Assembly: GCA_017477505.1 (NCBI GenBank)
Contig: JAFUVQ010000013.1
Span: 1 to 64,000 of the forward strand
From: Eubacterium sp.
GTDB lineage: Bacteria; Bacillota; Clostridia; Lachnospirales; Lachnospiraceae
Direction: 5' to 3'
Length of the DNA: 64,000 bases
Shown: positions 36,160 through 44,908 of the stretch, in pieces
Layout of the letters: every line of letters starts with the position of its first letter
Position numbering within the stretch: position 1 is the stretch's first letter
The notes under the pieces: generated by a model
Databases searched by the model: none
What the model saw: the letters and a program-made list of their open reading frames with translations, nothing else
What the model was told of the DNA's origin: nothing
Made by a program: the position numbers and the translations under genes

Positions 36160-37257
36160 CTATTCATTTTTAAATCTTACTTTATTTATAACCAGTGCGA
36201 TCGGCACCGACAGAAGCATTATTATTGCAAATTCCAGGAAGAACAGTTCCAGATACAGAAGTCCTCTTCCACCGGCGAAACCGTGAATCGCGATCTCATA
36301 AAGCACATTGTCATACTTATATGAAACTGCATATACATTTTTTCTGAGCTTCGGTATCTCCACTTCGCTGACGCGGAAGTACTCAACCGTGAAAAGCCTT
36401 TGTTTGCCATAAATTGTCGTATCAATTTCACCATTACTTATGGCAGTGTTCATCTTATTTTCTATAATAGCTCTTGTCTTATCGGGAATTGCATAGCAGT
36501 AAGTCACATAATCTCCCGAATCACTTATATCTCCGATTCGGAACTCATCCTTTAAATCGTAATACTTAAACCCGTCAGCCTCCATAGCATCACGGTCCCT
36601 GACTTTTGTTTCGATAGTCTCAGTCTCGGATTTACTTCCTCCCTGTCCTATGCTGTAATAAGTAAGTTTCTCAGGAATAAAGCTGTCACCTCTTATATAA
36701 GCACCCTCCATACAGAAGACTACTTTGCCTATATCCACCGAACCATATGTTTCCAAAAGATCATTCATCCTGTCTGTCAGATCGGCATCCTTATATGTAT
36801 AGAAAACCTCGGCATGAGATTCTTTGGAATCTCTTTTAACAAGGAGCAGAGTGTCTGTTGTCATGATGCTTTCCATATTTTCGTCATAATATGCAAAAAC
36901 ATCTCTTACCGCAGCCCTACCGGAAAGTGACTTGATCTCACTTACATTTACACCCGAAACCAGCTTAGTGGTATAGCACTGCATCTGCTTATAACCGTCC
37001 TCGAAAGGTCCTTCATTAAGAGCTATAGCGCCTTCTCTCTTCTTCAGCTCGCTGTCGCTCACATCTTCATCATCGGAAATATAGATATTAATACCATGCT
37101 GAATCGCACCCTGCCCCAGCCTGTTATTCATGCTCTTATAATAGTCTTCCAATCCGGATTTAACCTGTGTCAATTGAAAGTAGATAAGTGCCAGTGAAAA
37201 TGCAAGTCCCAAGATTAATGCTTTTACAATAGTAGCCGCTTTTTTCCCCTTCATCAT
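36160..37257 (-). CDS. Two-TM protein with large extracytoplasmic domain, unknown function
   Basis: 365 residues. TM1 at about 10-30 (IVKALILGLAFSLALIYFQL), an outer domain of about 300 residues, and TM2 at about 335-358 (FFLEFAIIMLLSVPIALVI) followed by only eight cytoplasmic residues. The arrangement equals the sensor half of a membrane histidine kinase without a kinase or HAMP part. It might be an accessory sensor for the ABC cassette it precedes. No family is recognised. Confidence 0.65.
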   Translation of the reverse strand: MMKGKKAATIVKALILGLAFSLALIYFQLTQVKSGLEDYYKSMNNRLGQGAIQHGINIYISDDEDVSDSELKKREGAIALNEGPFEDGYKQMQCYTTKLVSGVNVSEIKSLSGRAAVRDVFAYYDENMESIMTTDTLLLVKRDSKESHAEVFYTYKDADLTDRMNDLLETYGSVDIGKVVFCMEGAYIRGDSFIPEKLTYYSIGQGGSKSETETIETKVRDRDAMEADGFKYYDLKDEFRIGDISDSGDYVTYCYAIPDKTRAIIENKMNTAISNGEIDTTIYGKQRLFTVEYFRVSEVEIPKLRKNVYAVSYKYDNVLYEIAIHGFAGGRGLLYLELFFLEFAIIMLLSVPIALVINKVRFKNE

Positions 37258-37290
37258 ACCTCTCCTGATATTTTTACTTTATTCTGCAAT

Positions 37291-37434
37291 CCCGACACTG
37301 GTTGTGCCATGTTGTTACATGATGCCCCCGGCACTGGTTGTGCCATACTGTTGCCTGATGTCCCCCGGCTTTAAATATGCCACGCTGTTGCCTGATGTCC
37401 CCCGGTACTAAATGTACCACGTTGACATAATACC
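37291..37434. repeat. Four tandem ~36-bp hairpin repeats
   Basis: Units of 35-37 bp contain CCCCCGG, a small hairpin and TGTTGCCTGATG. The hairpins are GGCACtggttGTGCC, GGCtttaaatatGCC and GGTACtaaatGTACC, so two base pairs change in a compensatory way. A related fragment (CCCCCCGGTACAGGTGCC) is at 39312-39330. The array occupies the gap upstream of the two-TM gene and downstream of the P1-peptidase gene. Confidence 0.75.
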
Positions 37435-37455
37435 TCACAGATTCATTTTATGCAA

Positions 37456-38415
37456 CTATTTATTCAAGTCTCGTTCGGCGGGGTATCCGTATGCACTTTC
37501 TGCGGATCGGACAGCTTTTATGATAGCTTCGCTGACTGCTTCAGCAGCCAGGATTCCGGTAAGATCTCTGTCTGCTTTCAGCTCTCCTATTGATACTGCA
37601 TATATACTGTCACCGTCAGCGGAGGTATGTACCGGATTTATGGAACGCGCATAACCGTCATGAGCCATTCCTGCAATTTTGCATAATTCCGCTTTGGTGA
37701 AATCCGCATTCGTGATCACTACAGCGATTGTAGTATTGCCGGTAAACTTATTATCAACCACTTCGGTTATTCCCTTCATAAATTCGGCTGTACTTCTGAG
37801 CCCCTTCTTATCTTCAGTAAGCAGTCCGGCAATCTGCTTCCCGGTTTTCCAGTCAAACACGTCACCCAGAGCATTTAGAACTACAACTGCCCCTACCATA
37901 AGTTCTCCGACCTTGACCACGTGGCTGCCGATTCCGGTCTTCATACAGGTATCCATACCTGCAATCTTTCCTACAGTAGCTCCGCATCCGACACCGTAAT
38001 TTCCGTCCCTGTAATTCGGATTTTCAAACGCCATCTTTGCCGCAGCATATCCCATTTCGGCATCAGGCCGTGTATATACATCACCTACGGTAAGGTCGAA
38101 GATATCCGACTGAGCTACCAGGGGAACTTTGGTCACCCCTACATCAAAACCTATGTCACGCTCTTCAAGATACTTCATCACACCATTTGCTGCGCCGAGT
38201 CCGAAAGCGCTTCCGCCCCCAACAACTATGGCGTGGATCATATCCGCTGCCATAAGCGGATTCAGAAGCTGCGTATCTCTTGAGGCCGGCCCGCCGCCTC
38301 TGACATCCAATCCGGCCCTCATTCCGTTTTCGCAAATGAAAACAGTGCAGCCTGTACCCGCTTCCACATTCTCGACCTGTCCTATCCTTATCGGACCAAT
38401 ATCTGAAATATTCAC
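37456..38415 (-). CDS. P1-family (DmpA-type) peptidase
   Basis: 319 residues with the DmpA/BapA N-terminal nucleophile fold: RIGQVENVEAGTGCTV at the start, GGPASRDTQLL, VGGGSAFGLGAANGVM, GVGCGATVGKI, and the probable self-cleavage site before Thr in GNTTIAVVITNAD. Family members are L-aminopeptidases or D-esterases; the actual substrate is unknown. It is preceded by an inverted repeat of GGCGCGGAGC at 38459-38483. Confidence 0.88.
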   Translation of the reverse strand: MNISDIGPIRIGQVENVEAGTGCTVFICENGMRAGLDVRGGGPASRDTQLLNPLMAADMIHAIVVGGGSAFGLGAANGVMKYLEERDIGFDVGVTKVPLVAQSDIFDLTVGDVYTRPDAEMGYAAAKMAFENPNYRDGNYGVGCGATVGKIAGMDTCMKTGIGSHVVKVGELMVGAVVVLNALGDVFDWKTGKQIAGLLTEDKKGLRSTAEFMKGITEVVDNKFTGNTTIAVVITNADFTKAELCKIAGMAHDGYARSINPVHTSADGDSIYAVSIGELKADRDLTGILAAEAVSEAIIKAVRSAESAYGYPAERDLNK

Positions 38416-38458
38416 ATTAATTACCCCATCAATCTCTTTTTATAAGCTTCAAACAACC

Positions 38459-38483
38459 GGCGCGGAGCCATAAAGCTCCGCGC
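38459..38483 (-). terminator. GC hairpin after the LppM-like gene
   Basis: GGCGCGGAGC / GCTCCGCGCC with a 5-nt loop, 22 bp past the LppM-like stop. The minus-strand T tail is weak (GGTTGTTTG), so it may be a processing or attenuating hairpin. Confidence 0.55.
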
Positions 38484-38504
38484 CGCAAATCACTCATTTG
38501 ATCA

Positions 38505-39254
38505 TTATGCCTGCTTCTTCTTTGAAGCCATTACTATGCATACTACTATAACAGCTATAAGAACAAGTACTCCGGCGCAGATTCCGATTACTATCGGCCA
38601 GTTGATAACTGTAAATTCCGCATGTATAACTTCACCATCCTTAAGTGCAAGAAGATCCCATTCAAGAGTCTTTCCGTCAGCTGAAACAGTTGAAGCATTG
38701 CTGTTCTTTGCCTTGGTAGGAACCTTTAATGTAAATGTCATGTAACCACCGGCCTGCTTTATTCCATCAGCATATGCCTGACGGTCACTATCACTGAGGC
38801 CTTCGCTATCCTCGCCTTCGCCTTCACCATCACCTTCATCTGCTCCCGAACTTGATTCAAATGTCCAGTCAAGCACATATGTGAAAAGCCCCTTCTTGGT
38901 TAACTTTATATTATCGCTCTTTACTGCCTGATCTTCTTCATCAGCATTCATCTCTGCTGCGATATTTTTAATATCAACATTTGTCTTTTTGCATAAATAA
39001 CCATAATATTCGCCATCACGATATTCTTCACAATCCCATCCTTTTGATTTCAGATCTTCGATAGTCTTATCGTTAGTTGCTTTATCATCTTCAGTGACAT
39101 CGTCTCCACTTACCTGTGAAGAATACATCATTGAAAGATCAGCCTTTCCGTTACCCTTTACGTCAACCGTTACATTGTACCTTATACACCCCGTAAAGCA
39201 TACAAGACAGAAAACTGCAATAAGCATCAATGCGATTTTTCTTGCTTTCCTCAT
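38505..39254 (-). CDS. LppM-like lipoprotein with C-terminal transmembrane helix
   Basis: 250 residues from ATG 39254, preceded by the strong RBS AGGAGGTG. The signal ends in a lipobox VCFTGC, followed by IRYNVTVDVKGNGKADLSMM, the start of the LppM domain. An acidic Glu/Gly/Ser loop (GADEGDGEGEGEDSEGL) lies at about 150-165. A single TM at about 220-242 (WPIVIGICAGVLVLIAVIVV) is followed by KKKQA. The role of this domain in Firmicutes is unknown. Confidence 0.75.
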   Translation of the reverse strand: MRKARKIALMLIAVFCLVCFTGCIRYNVTVDVKGNGKADLSMMYSSQVSGDDVTEDDKATNDKTIEDLKSKGWDCEEYRDGEYYGYLCKKTNVDIKNIAAEMNADEEDQAVKSDNIKLTKKGLFTYVLDWTFESSSGADEGDGEGEGEDSEGLSDSDRQAYADGIKQAGGYMTFTLKVPTKAKNSNASTVSADGKTLEWDLLALKDGEVIHAEFTVINWPIVIGICAGVLVLIAVIVVCIVMASKKKQA

Positions 39255-39395
39255 AAAACACCTCCTGAAATATAAAAAACAACGTGACATACTCCGCGTC
39301 ACACCTGCATAGTGCCCCCCGGTACAGGTGCCTGTTTTTGCGGTATTTCCTTTTTATTCTATCATTAAATAAACAGTGTTGCCACTACATTTTAC

Positions 39396-39428
39396 ACAAA
39401 AAGACGCGGAGCTGATTTAGCTCCGCGC
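39396..39428 (-). terminator. Terminator after the glycyl-radical gene
   Basis: CGCGGAGCT / AGCTCCGCG with a 5-nt loop, then TTTTTG on the minus strand. It lies 60 bp past the 79-residue glycyl-radical gene and closes the pfl transcript. Confidence 0.85.
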
Positions 39429-39487
39429 CACTTATCACCATATTAAATTATACGGTAGACTTACTTATTAAACAAGGTCTCTGACAA

Positions 39488-39727
39488 TTAGAGTGACTCA
39501 TGGAATGTACGTGAGATAACGTCATCCTGCTGCTCTTTTGTTAACTTGATGAAGTTAACAGCATATCCTGAAACACGGATTGTGAGCTGTGGATAATTCT
39601 CCGGATGCTTCTGTGCATCTATAAGAGTCTCTCTGTTGTAAACGTTAACGTTAAGGTGATGACCACCCTTGTCAACATAACCATCTAACATATCTACTAA
39701 GTTATCTACCTGTGCTTTACTAGCCAT
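39488..39727 (-). CDS. Stand-alone glycyl-radical domain of pyruvate formate-lyase
   Basis: 79 residues from ATG 39727 (RBS AAGGAGGAG). The sequence has [20 protein letters not shown] then [26 protein letters not shown] with the radical Gly and [10 protein letters not shown]. This is the part normally fused to the C-terminus of PFL, and the PFL body here lacks it. Body (682) plus this (79) gives 761, the size of a standard PFL. GrcA/YfiD proteins of E. coli are similar but serve as spare parts for a complete enzyme; here it appears to be the only radical domain. Confidence 0.88.
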   Translation of the reverse strand: MASKAQVDNLVDMLDGYVDKGGHHLNVNVYNRETLIDAQKHPENYPQLTIRVSGYAVNFIKLTKEQQDDVISRTFHESL

Positions 39728-39835
39728 TTTTATATCTCCTCCTTTTATTCTGATATATTCTTCTGCAATCCGGTCCGGCATCTCTGCCATATTCACCGGA
39801 AAGCCGGCCGCTCCGACTGTCACTTGCCGCCAAAA

Positions 39836-40054
39836 CTAGTTCTGATCGGCAAAAGCGTCGTCCATACCTTCCATAAGGGTAGGCACTGAACATGCGAGGT
39901 CACCCTTCGCACAGTCTATACAGCCCATAGTCTCTACTGTTTTGCCTGCTTCCATATCCGGGTCCACGGACACATTGATGTGTCCGGTCCCGTTTTCTAC
40001 CATGTTATCAAGCATAGAAACTATGTCATTTACGTCATTTAACTTATCATTCAT
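39836..40054 (-). CDS. Small paralogue of the glycyl-radical domain N-terminal part, cysteine-containing
   Basis: 72 residues (ATG 40054, GAGGAA upstream). NDVNDIVSMLDNMVENGTGH then INVSV aligns with [20 protein letters not shown] and LNVNV of the next gene. The radical motif RVSGYAV is absent. Instead it ends with MGCIDCAKGDLACSVPTLME, with a CxxC and a further Cys. It lies between the PFL body and the radical-domain gene on the same strand. It could be a degraded duplicate or a redox or assembly partner. Not a known family to me. Confidence 0.65.
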   Translation of the reverse strand: MNDKLNDVNDIVSMLDNMVENGTGHINVSVDPDMEAGKTVETMGCIDCAKGDLACSVPTLMEGMDDAFADQN

Positions 40055-40134
40055 ATGTATTCCTCTATCGTATTCTCACATGTGGTATATGTGATACTTT
40101 TGATATATACGATACATCTTACCTTGGTGCAACC

Positions 40135-40190
40135 TAATACCTACTGCACCAACCCCGCTTCGCGGTGTTGATTCTGCTACGCATATCGGG
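40135..40190. repeat. Dispersed palindromic repeat copy at the PFL break
   Basis: Reverse-complemented, it reads AGCAGAATCAACACCGCGAA then GCGGGGTTGGTGCA, matching the right half of the element at 28846-28886 with few differences. It starts 2 bp after the stop of the PFL body, where the linker to the glycyl-radical domain would be in an ordinary enzyme. Confidence 0.7.
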
Positions 40191-40192
40191 AC

Positions 40193-42241
40193 TTATTTAT
40201 CAAGTCCAAGATCTACTTCAAGGTCACCTGCGAATACCTGATCTTCCTTACCAAGTGCATTAGGAATGATTGAGAATGTATTTGAGATACCATCCTGAGC
40301 ATACTCGAATGGAAGCTTAGCAACTGATGAAAGTGATGCATAAGCACCGTGAGTATCTCTACCATGCATTGGGTTAGCACCAGGAGCAAGTGGCTGTCCA
40401 TGCTTTCTACCACATGGTGTATCACCTGTGTTCTTACCATATGTTACGTTTGATGTAATAGTAAGAACTGACATTGTTGGGAATCCGTTTCTATATACAT
40501 GATGTGATCTGATCATCTTCATGAACTTAGTAACAAGATTTGCAGCAATCTCATCTACTCTGTCATCATTGTTACCATACTTAGGGAAGTCACCCTCTGT
40601 CTCGTAACTTACAACAACGCCCTGCTCATTTCTTATGCACTTAACCTTTGCATACTTGATTGCTGAAAGTGAGTCAGCAACAACTGAAAGTCCTGCAATA
40701 CCTGTAGCGAAGTATCTCTTTACGTCTCTGTCATGAAGAGCCATCTGGATTCTCTCATATGCATACTTATCATGCATGTAGTGGATGATGTTAAGGGCAT
40801 TTACATAAACCTTAGCAAGCCATTCCATCATATCCTCATATCTTTCCATAACCTCATCATAGTCAAGGTACTCAGATGTGATCGGTCTGTACTTAGGTCC
40901 TACCTGAACTCCTGTACACTCATCAACACCACCGTTGATAGCATAAAGGAGACACTTAGCAAGGTTAGCTCTTGCACCGAAGAACTGCATTTCCTTACCG
41001 ATTCTCATTGAAGATACGCAGCATGCGATACCATAATCATCACCATGAACAACTCTCATCATATCATCATTCTCATACTGGATTGATGAAGACTTGATTG
41101 ACATCTTAGCACAGTACTGCTTCCAGTTGATAGGAAGTCTTGTTGACCAGAGAACTGTGAGGTTTGGCTCTGGTGATGTGCCAAGGTTATCAAGTGTGTG
41201 GAGATATCTGAATGACATCTTTGAAACAAGGGTACGTCCATCAACACCCATACCACCAAGTGACTCTGTTACCCAAACCGGGTCACCAGCGAAGATCTGG
41301 TTGTACTCAGGTGTTCTTGCGAACTTAACAAGACGAAGCTTCATGATGAAGTGATCAACGAATTCCTGAATCTCTGACTCTGTGAAAGTACCATTTGCAA
41401 GGTCTCTCTCAGCGAAGCAGTCAAGGAATGTAGCTGTACGTCCAAGTGACATAGCAGCACCGTTCTGCTCCTTAACAGCACCAAGATATCCGAAATATGT
41501 CCACTGAATTGCTTCCTTAACATTTGTTGCAGGCTTGGAAATATCGAAACCATATGATGCAGCCATCTGCTTAAGTTCCTTAAGAGCCTTGATCTGCTCA
41601 GATATTTCTTCCTTGCCTCTGATAACATCATCTGTATATTCTGTACCAAATGATGACTTCTGATCTTCCTTGTCTGCTACAAGGTAATCAATACCGTAAA
41701 GTGCTACTCTTCTGTAGTCACCGATGATACGTCCACGTCCGTAAGCATCCGGAAGTCCTGTGATGATGTGATTTGAACGGCATCTTCTGATCTCTGGATC
41801 ATAAACATCGAATACACCTGCATTGTGTGTCTTTCTGTGAATTGTAAAGAACTCAACTATCTCAGGATCAACTTCATAACCGTTATCCTTACAAGCCTTC
41901 TCAGCCATACGGATACCACCGTAAACGTTCATGCCTCTCTTGAATGGCTTATCTGTCTGGAATCCTACGATTGTCTCCTTGCTCTTATCAAGATATCCCG
42001 GACCATGAGATGTAAGTGTAGATACTACCTTAGTATCCATATCAAGCACGCCGCCTGCTTCTCTTTCCTTCTTTGATAAGTCAAGAACCATCTGCCAAAG
42101 ATCCTTAGTGTTCTGTGTAGGCTCAGCGAGGAACTCGTCATCACCCTCATATGGTGTATAATTCTTCTGAATGAAGTCACGAACATTAACTTCTTTCTGC
42201 CACTTTCCGCCTACAAAGCCATTCCAACCTGTTGCTTCCAT
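40193..42241 (-). CDS. pflB: Pyruvate formate-lyase catalytic body lacking the glycyl-radical domain
   Basis: PFL converts pyruvate and CoA to acetyl-CoA and formate. The 682-residue protein has the N-terminal [19 protein letters not shown], the active-site cysteine pair in [13 protein letters not shown], and [20 protein letters not shown]. It ends at [13 protein letters not shown], just where other PFLs continue into the radical domain with RVSGYAV. That domain is encoded separately at 39488-39727. No frameshift is needed to explain it: the stop is followed by a dispersed repeat. The promoter region holds GTATAC operators. Confidence 0.95.
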   Translation of the reverse strand: MEATGWNGFVGGKWQKEVNVRDFIQKNYTPYEGDDEFLAEPTQNTKDLWQMVLDLSKKEREAGGVLDMDTKVVSTLTSHGPGYLDKSKETIVGFQTDKPFKRGMNVYGGIRMAEKACKDNGYEVDPEIVEFFTIHRKTHNAGVFDVYDPEIRRCRSNHIITGLPDAYGRGRIIGDYRRVALYGIDYLVADKEDQKSSFGTEYTDDVIRGKEEISEQIKALKELKQMAASYGFDISKPATNVKEAIQWTYFGYLGAVKEQNGAAMSLGRTATFLDCFAERDLANGTFTESEIQEFVDHFIMKLRLVKFARTPEYNQIFAGDPVWVTESLGGMGVDGRTLVSKMSFRYLHTLDNLGTSPEPNLTVLWSTRLPINWKQYCAKMSIKSSSIQYENDDMMRVVHGDDYGIACCVSSMRIGKEMQFFGARANLAKCLLYAINGGVDECTGVQVGPKYRPITSEYLDYDEVMERYEDMMEWLAKVYVNALNIIHYMHDKYAYERIQMALHDRDVKRYFATGIAGLSVVADSLSAIKYAKVKCIRNEQGVVVSYETEGDFPKYGNNDDRVDEIAANLVTKFMKMIRSHHVYRNGFPTMSVLTITSNVTYGKNTGDTPCGRKHGQPLAPGANPMHGRDTHGAYASLSSVAKLPFEYAQDGISNTFSIIPNALGKEDQVFAGDLEVDLGLDK

Positions 42242-42349
42242 TAAATAAATCCTCCTTTAGAATATTCTTATTGGGAAATGTACTGAAAGCCGAAAAAAGC
42301 TACTTTCTCCTTACATTTTCCCTTATCATGCTTCCATTATAAACTTGTC

Positions 42350-42422
42350 TTGTATACACGTCAACGGCAAAAACCTCACTTATTGTACTTTTTTCAGTAC
42401 AGAAGTTGTATACAGTATACAA
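42350..42422. promoter_or_regulatory. GTATAC operator pair between pflB and the DUF1858 gene
   Basis: TTGTATACAGTATACAA (42406-42422) is a perfect 17-bp palindrome. A half-site TTGTATACA lies at 42350-42358, 56 bp away. The region is between divergent pflB and DUF1858/transketolase genes. The form suits a GntR- or Rex-like dimeric regulator, but no regulator can be named. Confidence 0.55.
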
Positions 42423-42569
42423 TAAAATCTCCTACCTTTTAAGTAGAATATTCCATTGTTATACATTTTCTTTTGTGATAAACTGATACATGCTTTAGAG
42501 CGGAATTCTGTCACAACTCATTGTAAAGTATGTGACAGTTTCTACCATAATGAAAGGAAGTATCATAAT

Positions 42570-42842
42570 ATGGAAGAGAATACTAAAACATATACAGCTG
42601 AAGAGATTGACGCCATAGACGGCAGCCTTCCGATTTATCAGCTGCTTGAGATGGACCCCGGCAATGCCGCAATTCTGATGGCATCCGGCATGGCATGCAT
42701 CACATGCCCGGCCGCATACATGGAGTCTATCGAAGAGGCATGTGTAGTTCATGGCATGGATCCGGAACAGGTTCTGGATGATGTTAAGTATTATATGAAG
42801 AAAAAATATCTTGAGGAGGACGCAGCAGATGAAATCGATTGA
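42570..42842 (+). CDS. DUF1858 redox-disulfide domain protein
   Basis: 90 residues from ATG 42570, with AAAGGAAG upstream; the longer upstream frame has no support. The C-terminal half has [20 protein letters not shown] then [17 protein letters not shown], a DUF1858 domain with CxxC. Such domains accompany hybrid-cluster and other redox proteins. Its end overlaps the transketolase start by 14 nt. Confidence 0.85.
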   Translation: MEENTKTYTAEEIDAIDGSLPIYQLLEMDPGNAAILMASGMACITCPAAYMESIEEACVVHGMDPEQVLDDVKYYMKKKYLEEDAADEID

Positions 42843-44811
42843 CGAAAGATCCATAGACGCGATCCGCATTCTTTCCGCGGACGCAATTCAGAAAGCAAAT
42901 TCCGGTCACCCGGGACTTCCACTCGGAGCAGCTCCTATGGCATATACCCTTTGGAGCAAATGTATGAAATTCAATCCGGCAGATCCCAAATGGATTAACC
43001 GCGACCGTTTCATTCTCTCCGGCGGACACGGCTCAATGCTGCTTTATTCACTCCTTCATCTTTTCGGATACGGACTTACAATAGATGATATCAAGAATTT
43101 CCGTCAATTCGGATCACTTACTCCGGGGCATCCCGAGTACGGTCACACAGTAGGTGTTGATGCTACAACAGGTCCTCTGGGCGCAGGTATGGCTATGGCA
43201 GTCGGCATGGCTATGGCTGAAGAGCATCTTGCTTCCGTATTCAATAAGGAAGGTTACCCTGTAGTGGATCATTATACATTTGTACTCGGCGGCGACGGCT
43301 GTATGATGGAAGGAACCAGCTACGAGGCATTTTCCCTTGCGGGAACCTTAGGTCTCGGCAAGCTCATAGTGCTTTATGATTCAAATGATATTTCCATCGA
43401 GGGCGGTACAAACATCGCTTTCCGTGAAAATGTTTCACAGCGTTTCCAGGCATTCGGTTTCCAGACCATCCGTGTTGATGACGGAAATGATATTAACGCG
43501 ATCCGCGTTGCCATCGAAGCTGCCAAGTCTGACAAGACAAGACCTACACTCATCGAGATAAAGACCAAAATCGGCGCCGGCTGTCCTGCAAAAGAAGGCA
43601 AGGCTTCAGCTCACGGCGAGCCTCTCGGTGTTGAAAATGTGGCTGCGCTCCGCGAGAATCTCGGCTGGGAAGAGAAAGAAAGTTTCGTAGTTCCACAGGA
43701 TATTTATGATAATTATAAGGCTATAGCTGATGAAAAAGCCAAGGCAGAAGATGCATGGAATGAACTCTTTGCTGCATATGCTGCTGAATATCCTGATATG
43801 AAGGAACTCTGGGATAAGTACTTTGATGCTGATGCTGCCAAGGTTCTTTACGATATGGACGATTTCTGGCATGTTGCCGATAAGCCTGAAGCTACAAGAA
43901 GCGTATCAGGAAAGATCATCAATTATATGACCAAAGTTCTTCCAAATATGTTCGGCGGTGCCGCTGACCTTGCACCATCAACAAAGACCTACATGAACGG
44001 TCTCGGTGATTTCTCAGCCGAAGACAGATCAGGTTCTAACCTGCATTTCGGTGTAAGAGAGCTTGCAATGGCAGCCATCGGAAACGGTATAGCACTTCAC
44101 GGCGGACTCAGACCATTTGTATCCACATTCTTCGTATTCAGTGATTACTTAAAACAGATGGCAAGGCTTTCATCCCTTATGAAGCTTCCGCTTACATATG
44201 TACTTACACACGACAGTATCGGTGTCGGAGAAGATGGTCCTACCCATGAGCCGATAGAGCAGCTTGCAACCTTCAGGGCGCTTCCTAACTTCTATGCATG
44301 GAGACCGGCAGATGCCATGGAAACAGCAGCTGCATGGTATTTCGCAGAGAACTCAAAGGATGCTCCTTCAGCACTCATCCTTTCAAGACAGAATCTTCCT
44401 CAGCTTGATGGTTCATCAACTGATGCGCTTAAGGGCGGATACATACTTGAAGACAGTGATAAAGATACTCCGGACGGAATCCTCATCGCGTCGGGTTCAG
44501 AGGTTTCACTCGCGGTAGAAGCAAGAAAGGCACTCCTCGCAGACGGTATAGACGTAAGAGTAGTCAGCATGCCATGTATGGATCTCTTCGAGGATCAGCC
44601 TGCAGAATATAAGGAAGCAGTACTTCCTAAGAATGTAACAAAGAGAGTTTCTGTTGAAGCACTTTCAACCTTCGGTTGGGACCGCTACACAGGACTTGAC
44701 GGAAAGACGATCGGCATGACAGGCTTCGGTGCTTCAGCTCCTGCCGGAGAACTCTTCCCATACTTTGGATTTACAGTAGAAAATGTAGTGAATACATTTA
44801 AATCATTATAA
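42829..44811 (+). CDS. tkt: Transketolase
   Basis: A thiamine diphosphate enzyme of the pentose phosphate pathway. About 660 residues from ATG 42829 (GAGGAGG spaced 9 nt). The N-terminus is [20 protein letters not shown] then [34 protein letters not shown] binds ThDP, and the pyrimidine domain has FGVREHAM-like [20 protein letters not shown] and [20 protein letters not shown]. Full length with no break. Translation is probably coupled to the DUF1858 gene by the overlap. Confidence 0.97.
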   Translation: MKSIDERSIDAIRILSADAIQKANSGHPGLPLGAAPMAYTLWSKCMKFNPADPKWINRDRFILSGGHGSMLLYSLLHLFGYGLTIDDIKNFRQFGSLTPGHPEYGHTVGVDATTGPLGAGMAMAVGMAMAEEHLASVFNKEGYPVVDHYTFVLGGDGCMMEGTSYEAFSLAGTLGLGKLIVLYDSNDISIEGGTNIAFRENVSQRFQAFGFQTIRVDDGNDINAIRVAIEAAKSDKTRPTLIEIKTKIGAGCPAKEGKASAHGEPLGVENVAALRENLGWEEKESFVVPQDIYDNYKAIADEKAKAEDAWNELFAAYAAEYPDMKELWDKYFDADAAKVLYDMDDFWHVADKPEATRSVSGKIINYMTKVLPNMFGGAADLAPSTKTYMNGLGDFSAEDRSGSNLHFGVRELAMAAIGNGIALHGGLRPFVSTFFVFSDYLKQMARLSSLMKLPLTYVLTHDSIGVGEDGPTHEPIEQLATFRALPNFYAWRPADAMETAAAWYFAENSKDAPSALILSRQNLPQLDGSSTDALKGGYILEDSDKDTPDGILIASGSEVSLAVEARKALLADGIDVRVVSMPCMDLFEDQPAEYKEAVLPKNVTKRVSVEALSTFGWDRYTGLDGKTIGMTGFGASAPAGELFPYFGFTVENVVNTFKSL

Positions 44812-44864
44812 AATATGTAGATTCCATAACTTTTCCATTTACGGAAAGCAGTTTGGAGATCACT

Positions 44865-44897
44865 AAAAAAGGAACATCCGTCGTGATGTTCCTTTTT
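44865..44897. terminator. Bidirectional terminator between tkt and the MacAB-like genes
   Basis: AAAAAAGGAACATC / GATGTTCCTTTTT around a short CGTCGT loop, suitable for convergent transcripts. Confidence 0.88.
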
Positions 44898-44908
44898 ATG
44901 TAACAGGA

